Positions 25,891 through 32,644 of a stretch of 64,000 nucleotides of DNA are shown one piece after another. The position numbers and the translations under genes are program-made. The notes under the pieces are model-generated. The model saw nothing but the letters and a program-made list of their open reading frames with translations, had not been told where the DNA came from and did no database searches. The stretch is taken from positions 215,949-279,948 of the forward strand of contig NZ_CANLER010000007.1 of assembly GCF_947489715.1 (NCBI RefSeq), in the 5' to 3' direction. This stretch comes from an uncultured Roseovarius sp. (lineage in GTDB: Bacteria; Pseudomonadota; Alphaproteobacteria; Rhodobacterales; Rhodobacteraceae). The first letter of the stretch is position 1; every line of letters starts with the position of its first letter.

Positions 25891-26319
25891 ATGACCCAGG
25901 TCAAATCCGGCGACACTGTGCGCCTTCACTATACCGGCACGTTGACGGATGGTACCGAGTTTGATTCCAGCGCCGGAGGTGATCCGCTGGAATTTACTGT
26001 CGGGTCCGGTCAGATCATTCCGGGGTTGGATGAGGCCATTCCGGGCATGGCCGTGGGGGACAAGAAAGTCGTCGAAGTGCCCGCAGATCAGGCCTATGGG
26101 CAACCGCATGAGAATGCCCGTCAGGACGTGCCGCGCGCAGATATTCCCGATGAAATCCCGCTTGAGGTGGGAATTCAGCTACAGATGCAAGCCCCCGATG
26201 GTCAGGCCATTCCGGTGCGCGTTGTGGCGATCAGCGAAGAGAGTGTGACGCTTGATGCCAACCACCCGCTGGCAGGTCAGGATCTGACTTTTGCGATCGA
26301 GCTGGTGTCGATCGGGTAG
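25891..26319 (+). CDS. FKBP-type peptidyl-prolyl isomerase, SlyD-like
   Basis: The 142-residue protein begins VKSGDTVRLHYTGTLTDGTEFDSS and has the FKBP residues GQIIPGLDEAIPGM, followed by an insert-in-flap region of the SlyD type. It lacks the His/Cys-rich tail of E. coli SlyD. It catalyses prolyl isomerisation and may act as a chaperone in the cytosol. ATG 25891 gives the normal family start; a longer frame begins at 25849. Confidence 0.88.
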   Translation: MTQVKSGDTVRLHYTGTLTDGTEFDSSAGGDPLEFTVGSGQIIPGLDEAIPGMAVGDKKVVEVPADQAYGQPHENARQDVPRADIPDEIPLEVGIQLQMQAPDGQAIPVRVVAISEESVTLDANHPLAGQDLTFAIELVSIG

Positions 26320-26661
26320 GGCCTGCCTGCTCATCCGATGAGCGCGACGGATACCCGGTTCTGCGCAAAACCTGAGAGAATCGGGTTAATGCGCTGAAAA
26401 GGCTGAAAAACCCATGTCGGTATAACGTCGGTATTTTGTCGGTATTACGTCGGTGCCCGGAGCGGTATTTTGACGGATTAACAAAGCGTGCGGTTGCCGA
26501 GGGATGCCGCGTTGTCGAGATCGGGCCAGTGCTGCGCGAAACGCTGGGGCCGGTGGGGATGCATGTCGTGGCGCGTATCCACAGTGGAAACGGTGACGAA
26601 TGGCCGTGGTCGACATTCGGTTTTTTTTGTTGCGCAGTTGGTTACAGGGCCAGCCCGTTTT
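26320..26661. other. 342-bp intergenic region with a tandem 11-mer
   Basis: The region lies between the FKBP stop and the convergent VOC gene. It contains the tandem repeat at 26416-26459, listed separately, and a 15-bp perfect dyad GCTCATC-C-GATGAGC just after the FKBP gene (about 26328-26342). Coding frames here have no recognisable content. Confidence 0.5.
26416..26459. repeat. Four tandem 11-bp repeats (GTCGGTATWAC-like)
   Basis: Four head-to-tail units of exactly 11 bp start with GTCGGT: GTCGGTATAAC, GTCGGTATTTT, GTCGGTATTAC and GTCGGTGCCCG. The period is close to one turn of the helix, so a bound protein would see all units on one face. There is no nearby replication gene. The role is unknown. 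Confidence 0.7.
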
Positions 26662-27150
26662 TCAACTTTCGACCAGCTGATGAACACCGCTTGGGGTCGA
26701 GATTGTTTCTTGCACGTGGATGTCTGCGAAGACTTCGAGAATATTGTTTTCCGGATCCCTGAAATACAGGGTGCGATGGGGCCAGTCCTGATTTGTTGGC
26801 GGCTCGATAACGTCGATATTCTGTGCCCGGAGTGTTTCATATGCAATGTCCACGTCGGATGGTGGGACCCTGAAGCTGAGCTGAACTGACGCAGACTGCT
26901 TTGGAGCCCTGGGCCCATCATAGTGGCGTCCCCGGGGTCTGAGGCCGAGGAACAGAGACCCGACCCGGAATTCCACCATGAGGCCCGGCGTTTCTTCTTC
27001 TATCCGAAAGCGAAAGAGGTCCTGGTAGAAACGTTTCATTTTGTCGATGTCGTCACACAGTATGAAAACGTAGCCCAGGCCACGGATGGCATCGAAGCCC
27101 GCATTCCTGTTTGGATCACCCTGAGAGGCAGCGTTTGGGTTTTTGTTCAT
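26662..27150 (-). CDS. VOC-family (glyoxalase/bleomycin-resistance fold) protein
   Basis: The 162-residue protein has a single vicinal-oxygen-chelate module: YVFILCDDIDKMKRFYQDLF at the start, a central beta region and RTLYFRDPENNILEVFAD at the end, the latter with the metal-binding Glu. The fold covers lyases, dioxygenases and resistance proteins, so the reaction is open. It diverges from a short LysR-type gene 139 bp away, which is a natural candidate for its regulator. Confidence 0.78.
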   Translation of the reverse strand: MNKNPNAASQGDPNRNAGFDAIRGLGYVFILCDDIDKMKRFYQDLFRFRIEEETPGLMVEFRVGSLFLGLRPRGRHYDGPRAPKQSASVQLSFRVPPSDVDIAYETLRAQNIDVIEPPTNQDWPHRTLYFRDPENNILEVFADIHVQETISTPSGVHQLVES

Positions 27151-27288
27151 TGTCAATTTCCAGTTTGAGGCGATGAGAGTTTTTCGTCTGATGACCTATC
27201 TCTTATCGTGGTGAGATCATTCGTCAGACCCAGAATTTCTGGGCCTTCCCCGCCTGCCATTGACCAGACCATGTGCTAAGTTCGTGCC

Positions 27289-27885
27289 ATGACATATCGA
27301 TTGCCTTCTCTGAACACGTTGCGCGCCTTTGAAGCGGCGGCTCGTCATCTCAGCTTTCGGGCGGCGGCCACCGAAATTGGAGTGACATCCGGAGCTGTCA
27401 GCCAGCAGGTCAGGAAGCTGGAGCAATCTTTGGGTGTGGACCTGTTCCACCGGTTGCCACACGGGTTGTTGCTGACAGTCGAAGGAGAGGCCTATCTGCC
27501 GAAGATCACCAAGGTCTTCGAAGATCTGACCGCTGCGACAGAGGAAATCGCACCGGATATGAACGGAAAGAAATTTTCCGTCGGCGTGTGCCCGAAGGCG
27601 GCTGCACTTCTTCCGGTAAGGTGGCCACTTAACGGGCGGAGCCTGGGGGCATATGTTCGCGAACGGATCGAAACATCGGATGTGGAGCAAGTGAGAACGG
27701 GTGCTATTGATTGTCTTGTGCAGGTCGGGGGTGGCGCCTTTGGTCAATTGGCGGTGATCCAGGTCGCGCGAGCGGTCACGCTGCCCGGCCAAGATGCCCA
27801 ATTCAACGTCATCTGCAAAACAGGTCTTGCGAACTGTCGACAGACCAGGGAATTAATCCTGAACCTTTCTGCGCTTGGCCAGTGA
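27289..27885 (+). CDS. Short LysR-type regulator (GcvA-like), effector domain reduced
   Basis: The 198-residue protein has an intact winged helix-turn-helix (SLNTLRAFEAAARHLSFRAA, then TSGAVSQQVRKLEQSLG) of the GcvA subfamily. The part after it is only about 105 residues, against about 200 in normal LysR proteins; it keeps an opening VGVCPKAAALLPVRW strand and a late stretch resembling the end of the effector domain. An internal deletion seems likely. It may still bind DNA, but ligand sensing is doubtful. It diverges from the VOC gene. Confidence 0.65.
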   Translation: MTYRLPSLNTLRAFEAAARHLSFRAAATEIGVTSGAVSQQVRKLEQSLGVDLFHRLPHGLLLTVEGEAYLPKITKVFEDLTAATEEIAPDMNGKKFSVGVCPKAAALLPVRWPLNGRSLGAYVRERIETSDVEQVRTGAIDCLVQVGGGAFGQLAVIQVARAVTLPGQDAQFNVICKTGLANCRQTRELILNLSALGQ

Positions 27886-27953
27886 AAATCTGACATCAGG
27901 TCGCCAGCTGACTGGAAGTTTCGTTTTGTTGGCCGTTACTTGTGTCGGCATGC

Positions 27954-28844
27954 TCAGCAATCAGCGCATCTATCCTTTGATTTGTGGAGCTTGAGACGCT
28001 CTCCCAGTACGGCGATGATGATGGCGGCAAGACCCAAGATCTGGGCCGTACCTGGGCGCACGTCATATACCAGAACGTCAAAGATCAGCGCGGTCAACGG
28101 GTACAGAAATGAAAGTATAGCGACGCGATTGGTGTCGAGGGATTGAACAGCACCGTAGAGCAGCATGTAGAGCAACGCAGTATGCACCACGCCGATGACG
28201 AGGAGGTATTTCCAGCTATCGGCTCCGATCCGCAGGCCGTCCATGCCCGCCAGGGGCAGCAAGAGGATTGCACCGACCAGAAGCTGAACCACCGACAGCA
28301 GATCCGTCGGCGAGTTGGACAGATATTTGGTTATGAGCAAGGTGATGGCATAGCAGGTCATTGCCGCCATGGTCAGCGCAAGGCCCGTGACATCCATGAC
28401 CGCCCCGTTGTTTCCGCCCATGGCGACCAGCGCAACACCGGCAAATGCCAGGGCCGCCCATGCAAAAGACGGAAGGGTAATCTTTTCATGAAACAGCATG
28501 GCCGAGGCAAACAGCAGAACAAAGGGGTAGACATGGTAAACTGTTGTGACCATCGAAATCGACGCATGGCTGTAGGCCATAAAGAACAGCAGCCAGTTGG
28601 CCGCCATGGTGAGGCCACTCAGGCACATCAGAAAGAAGGTCCGCCTGGTGAGTTTGTATAAGATTTTGGGATGTGCGATTAGGCAGTAGAGCAGGAGCGT
28701 TCCACCACCGATCAGGCATCTGAAGAACACCACAGTCAGCGCGGGTTCGCCGCTTTCGACCACGAACACACCGATGCTGCCTGCCAATACCATCGCAGCA
28801 ATCATCTTGAGACTGGGAATATCCAATCGAAAATTTGAGCCCAT
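27954..28844 (-). CDS. EamA/DMT-family transporter
   Basis: The 296-residue membrane protein has ten hydrophobic helices in two five-helix repeats, the usual EamA layout (for example ANWLLFFMAYSHASISM in the first and YMLLYGAVQSLDTNRVAIL in the second). Such proteins export amino acids or other metabolites across the inner membrane. It diverges from a LysR gene, with a T-N11-A palindrome between them, so regulation by that LysR is likely. Confidence 0.85.
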   Translation of the reverse strand: MGSNFRLDIPSLKMIAAMVLAGSIGVFVVESGEPALTVVFFRCLIGGGTLLLYCLIAHPKILYKLTRRTFFLMCLSGLTMAANWLLFFMAYSHASISMVTTVYHVYPFVLLFASAMLFHEKITLPSFAWAALAFAGVALVAMGGNNGAVMDVTGLALTMAAMTCYAITLLITKYLSNSPTDLLSVVQLLVGAILLLPLAGMDGLRIGADSWKYLLVIGVVHTALLYMLLYGAVQSLDTNRVAILSFLYPLTALIFDVLVYDVRPGTAQILGLAAIIIAVLGERLKLHKSKDRCADC

Positions 28845-28890
28845 GATCCACCTCCTCGGTCAGGGGAGGTTAGGTGGGTTTATAAATCTA

Positions 28891-28905
28891 ATAAAATGAT
28901 TTTAT
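28891..28905. promoter_or_regulatory. LysR-type T-N11-A palindrome
   Basis: ATAAAAT-G-ATTTTAT is a perfect 15-bp dyad containing the T-N11-A LysR consensus. It lies 46 bp upstream of the EamA gene and 31 bp upstream of the divergent lysR gene. Confidence 0.65.
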
Positions 28906-28935
28906 CAGATATAAAAAGTCTGTTATTTTGCTTTC

Positions 28936-29781
28936 ATGTTGTTGGACCTTGATCATTTGCGCAGTTTTGCCGCCGCGGCCGATACGCTTAATTTCTCGGA
29001 GGCGGGCATTCGCGTCGGTCGTGTGCAATCTGCGATCAGCGCACAGATCAAGGCGCTTGAGGATATGACCGGAGAGGTATTGTTTGACCGTGGTCGCGGT
29101 AAGCCCATGGCACTCACACCGGCGGGTGAGAAGCTTTTGGCGCATGCGCATAAAATGCTCAGGCTGAATGCGGCCGCGCTAAGTGACATGAGGCAGAATG
29201 ACGAACGCCGGGCCTTCAGGGTCGGGACGACCGAGACCTACGCCCTGTCGATCTTTCCCAGGATGCTGGCCCTTTTTGCCTCCAGATACCCGGCAGTGGA
29301 ATTGACCGTGATTTGCGGCACCAGCCCGGTTTTGCTGGAGGCGGTCGAGCGGCGTGAACTGGACCTGGCGATTGTCACCGATCAGTCGAAATCGGAGGGC
29401 AGGACCCCAATTTGCGAAGACGAACTTGTCTGGGCTGCGGGTTCACGCCTGCATGTGGATGAAAATACCCCGTTGCCGCTGGCCTTCATGCCGGTTGGAT
29501 GTGAATACCGCAGACGTGCACTTGCTGCGCTGGATGACATAGGCCGGCCCTGGCGGATGGCCGTGAACAGCCTCAGCCCGACCGGTGTTCGTGCCGCCAT
29601 AAGAGCGGATCTTGCAATCTCGGCCATGCCGGTTGCCTCGCTTGAAAAGGACTACAGGATACTGTCTGAGGATACAGGTTTGCCCAAACTGGAAAGCATT
29701 CGCATCTGTGCTTACAGCCATCCGGAAGATGCCAACACGCTCGTTGACGACTTCGTTTCCCTGGCGGCGAAGGTATTCTAG
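28936..29781 (+). CDS. LysR-type transcriptional regulator
   Basis: The 281-residue regulator has an N-terminal helix-turn-helix (LDHLRSFAAAADTLNFSEAG and VQSAISAQIKALED) and a full-length effector domain that starts near residue 93 (RAFRVGTTETYALSIFP). Divergent placement from the EamA transporter and the shared T-N11-A palindrome make that transporter the likely target and its substrate or a related metabolite the likely inducer. Confidence 0.87.
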   Translation: MLLDLDHLRSFAAAADTLNFSEAGIRVGRVQSAISAQIKALEDMTGEVLFDRGRGKPMALTPAGEKLLAHAHKMLRLNAAALSDMRQNDERRAFRVGTTETYALSIFPRMLALFASRYPAVELTVICGTSPVLLEAVERRELDLAIVTDQSKSEGRTPICEDELVWAAGSRLHVDENTPLPLAFMPVGCEYRRRALAALDDIGRPWRMAVNSLSPTGVRAAIRADLAISAMPVASLEKDYRILSEDTGLPKLESIRICAYSHPEDANTLVDDFVSLAAKVF

Positions 29782-29986
29782 CGCATTCCGCGTGCCAAAC
29801 CGGTATGCAGACCAGCCCTGATTTCGGCCCAGACAACATCTTTGCGCAAAATCTGGCAGTCCTGGTGGGGCCAATGAAGCATTGGATCATGCCATGTTAT
29901 CATGAAAACCGTTCATCATCTGGGCCGCTTTATTGAATTTTAAACACAATGTTTTTGCGCTCTAATGGTCTCACCGAGGAGCGAAG

Positions 29987-31492
29987 ATGGTGAGACGGAC
30001 ACGAAAGCAGCCGGATATGGCACGCGGTTCTGAGGAACCTCACGCGCCTGCGTTTCACGTCGGCGGTAATCTGCGCCCGCTGTCGCAATCCGACATGTCG
30101 ATGATCGTGTCGCACGCATTTGACATCCTTTCGACCATTGGCATGGACGGGTTGCCGGAAATGGCAACGGAGCGCGCTCTTGCGGCCGGGGCCTGGCATC
30201 GCGCAGACGGTCGTTTGTGTTTCCCGGTGGATATGACACGCAAGGCACTTGCGCGGGCGCCAAAGCGCGTTGCGCTGCCTGGCTTTACCCCCAAGCGGGA
30301 TTTGCAGATTGGCGGCGGCCCGGTCCATATCGGCACCGGAGGTGCTGCGGTTCAGGTGCTGGACGCCGCCAGCGGGTCTTACCGCGACAGCCAACTGACA
30401 GATCTCTACGCCCTGATGCGGGTATTGGACGCCTCGCCCAACATTCACTATGGCGTGCGCCCGGTTGTCGCCAGAGACATGGTTGATCCGTTCGAGATGG
30501 ACATCAACACTGCCTTTGCCTGCCTGAAAGCAACCTCGAAACCCATCGGGATCAGCTTTTGCGATCCGGACCATATCGACCCGGTCGTTGAGATGTTCGA
30601 TATCGCCCTTGGGCATTCAGACGGGTTCCGGCAACAGCCCTTTTGCATGGCGGTTATCGTGCATGTCGTGCCCCCGCTGAGCTATGCCACTGAGGGTATC
30701 TTGATGCTTGAAAAGGCGGTGCGCGCGGGAATGATCCCGCAAATTTGCTCTGCTGGTCAGGCCGGGGCAACAAGCCCTGTCACCTTGGCCGGAGCGCTTG
30801 CGCAGGGGTTGGCGGAATGTCTGGCAGGTCTGGTCGTCGTGGATGGCATCCAGCAAAGCGCGCCGTGCATTTACGCCTTGATGCCCTTTATTTCAGACCT
30901 GCGCACCGGCGCGATGAGTGGCGGCAGCGGCGAGTCCGCCATTGCCAATGCCGCAGCAGCACAGCTTTTGGCGCATGTCGGTCTGCCGTCAACCGTGTCG
31001 GCAGGGATGACGGATTCAAAGCTGGTTGATGCGCAGGCGGGTTACGAGAAAGGCTATACTGTTGCCATGGCCGGGCATGCAGGCGCGAATATGATCAACC
31101 TCTCGGTGGGAATGCTGGGATCTATTATGGTGGCAAGCCCGGAGGCCATGGTCATCGACGACGATATGTGCGGGGCGATCCTGCGGTCCATCAGGGGGAT
31201 CGAGGTGTCAGACGCCACGCTTGACCTGAGCGCCGTTGAGCGTGTGGTCAGCCATGATGGGCATTACCTGGGCGAAGATGAAACCCTCAAACGTATGAAA
31301 TCGGATTACTGCTATCCCGCCCTTGCCGATCGTCAAAGCGTCAGTGACTGGATCGACGGGGGCCGCCATTCTATCTGGGACCGGGCACAGGAAAGGGTGA
31401 AGGAAATTCTTTCAGCGCCACGCCCCTCCCATCTGTGCGCCGCAGCGGAAGCACGCATTCGCGCCACGTACACCATACGCCTTGAGCCATGA
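29987..31492 (+). CDS. MttB-family (trimethylamine methyltransferase-like) protein, non-pyrrolysine
   Basis: The 501-residue protein matches the MttB superfamily (COG5598): LSQSDMSMIVSHAFDILSTIGMDG at the start, GGAAVQVLDAASGSYRDS, NIHYGVRP, and a C-terminal HAGANMINLSVGMLGSIM. The reading frame has no internal TAG, so it is a non-pyrrolysine member; characterised relatives demethylate betaines onto a corrinoid protein. GAGGAG lies 5 nt before the ATG. No corrinoid protein gene is adjacent. It leads a run MttB-SRPBCC-decarboxylase-like-DMGDH-like with overlapping or abutting genes, so the substrate is probably a quaternary or methylated amine. Confidence 0.83.
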   Translation: MVRRTRKQPDMARGSEEPHAPAFHVGGNLRPLSQSDMSMIVSHAFDILSTIGMDGLPEMATERALAAGAWHRADGRLCFPVDMTRKALARAPKRVALPGFTPKRDLQIGGGPVHIGTGGAAVQVLDAASGSYRDSQLTDLYALMRVLDASPNIHYGVRPVVARDMVDPFEMDINTAFACLKATSKPIGISFCDPDHIDPVVEMFDIALGHSDGFRQQPFCMAVIVHVVPPLSYATEGILMLEKAVRAGMIPQICSAGQAGATSPVTLAGALAQGLAECLAGLVVVDGIQQSAPCIYALMPFISDLRTGAMSGGSGESAIANAAAAQLLAHVGLPSTVSAGMTDSKLVDAQAGYEKGYTVAMAGHAGANMINLSVGMLGSIMVASPEAMVIDDDMCGAILRSIRGIEVSDATLDLSAVERVVSHDGHYLGEDETLKRMKSDYCYPALADRQSVSDWIDGGRHSIWDRAQERVKEILSAPRPSHLCAAAEARIRATYTIRLEP

Positions 31493-31503
31493 CAGGAGCT
31501 AAT

Positions 31504-31947
31504 ATGCACGTATTTCGCAGCATGATCATTGATGCAAAGATCGACAGGGTCTGGGCCGCCGTTCGTGCCTTTGACGGAGTGGTGAATTGGAACCCCGGAG
31601 TGGTGCGCGCCACTTTGGAAGACGGAGCACCAACAGCAACCGGGACCGTTCGCGCATTGCATATCGCGGATGGCACGGTCTTTCGGGAAACCCTGCTGGC
31701 CCATTCCGATCTCGACTGTTTTTACACCTATGACATCATTGATAGCCCGCTACCCGTCACCGGATATATCTCAACCCATCGTTTCATCCCGATCACCTGC
31801 ACCCAACAGACGCTGGGCATCTGGGAAAGCCGGTTCGCATGTGCGCCGGAGGATGAGGCCGAGATGGAGAAAGTCGTTGGTGACGCGATCTACATTGGCG
31901 GCATGACCGGATTAGAACTTTTTCTGAAGGAGACTGAAAATGGCTGA
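31504..31947 (+). CDS. SRPBCC-family (START/Bet v 1-like) protein
   Basis: The 147-residue protein has the helix-grip opening IDAKIDRVWAAVRAFDGVVNWNP and the alternating strand pattern of polyketide-cyclase/START proteins. These bind hydrophobic ligands in a cavity and sometimes act as cyclases. The ATG at 31504 has AGGAG 6 nt upstream; an in-frame ATG at 31489 overlaps the mttB-like stop in ATGA and could serve instead. It overlaps the next gene by 8 bp. Its role in the pathway is unknown. Confidence 0.75.
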   Translation: MHVFRSMIIDAKIDRVWAAVRAFDGVVNWNPGVVRATLEDGAPTATGTVRALHIADGTVFRETLLAHSDLDCFYTYDIIDSPLPVTGYISTHRFIPITCTQQTLGIWESRFACAPEDEAEMEKVVGDAIYIGGMTGLELFLKETENG

Positions 31948-32644
31948 CACACTGGCCCCGCGCGCCGTCATCGGCGTCATGACACCGGCAATGAACACGG
32001 TCGTTCAGCCGGAACTCGAACTGCTGCGCCCCGAGGGTGTGACCAACCAGATGCAGCGTTTCCGACTGGGTGGCAACGCGGTATCGGACGACCTGCCGGA
32101 TGAGGCCGCCAAGCTGATGGACTGCGCCCCCCTGGCGATTGCCGTCGGCCTGACCACCGATGCGGGGCCGGGCGGGCCGGACAAGCTTGAGGCGCGCTGT
32201 GACGAGATTTCACGCGAGGTTGGTGTCCCGGTCCTGGGGGCGTCCCTTGCCGATTACGAAGCGTTGCGCACACTGGGCGCAAAACGGGTCGGCATTGTCA
32301 CGCCGTTCAATGCCGAGGTGGATGCGGTTGTGAAGGCAAACACCCAGGCGGCAGGGTTCGAGGTTGTTGCGATTAAAGGCACCGAAGCACCGTCGCTCCC
32401 GGCGATCTGCGAAACCCCTCTTGATGAAATTCGCGATGTCTTTGCACAAATTGCCGCATCGGATTGCGATGTCATTCTTCAGGTCGGAACGGCACTGCCC
32501 GTCGTGGCATTGATCGCTGAGCTGGAAGCGGCGCATGGCAGGCCCATTGTTGCGTGCAACACGGCGGTTTATTGGCAGACCCTCCGTGCGATCGGGATTA
32601 CCGATCCGATCCAAGGCTACGGTCAGTTGCTGGCGGCGCACTGA
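31940..32644 (+). CDS. Arylmalonate decarboxylase / maleate isomerase / Asp-Glu racemase family, single-Cys form
   Basis: The 234-residue protein opens IGVMTPAMNTVVQPE and has the late active-site Cys in VACNTAVYWQ. At the first active-site position, where racemases and maleate isomerases carry a second Cys, the sequence reads AVGLTTDAG with Gly. One Cys plus Gly at the first site is the arrangement of arylmalonate decarboxylase, which suggests decarboxylation of a disubstituted malonate-like acid rather than isomerisation. It abuts the DMGDH-like gene with no gap. Confidence 0.78.
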   Translation: MADTLAPRAVIGVMTPAMNTVVQPELELLRPEGVTNQMQRFRLGGNAVSDDLPDEAAKLMDCAPLAIAVGLTTDAGPGGPDKLEARCDEISREVGVPVLGASLADYEALRTLGAKRVGIVTPFNAEVDAVVKANTQAAGFEVVAIKGTEAPSLPAICETPLDEIRDVFAQIAASDCDVILQVGTALPVVALIAELEAAHGRPIVACNTAVYWQTLRAIGITDPIQGYGQLLAAH

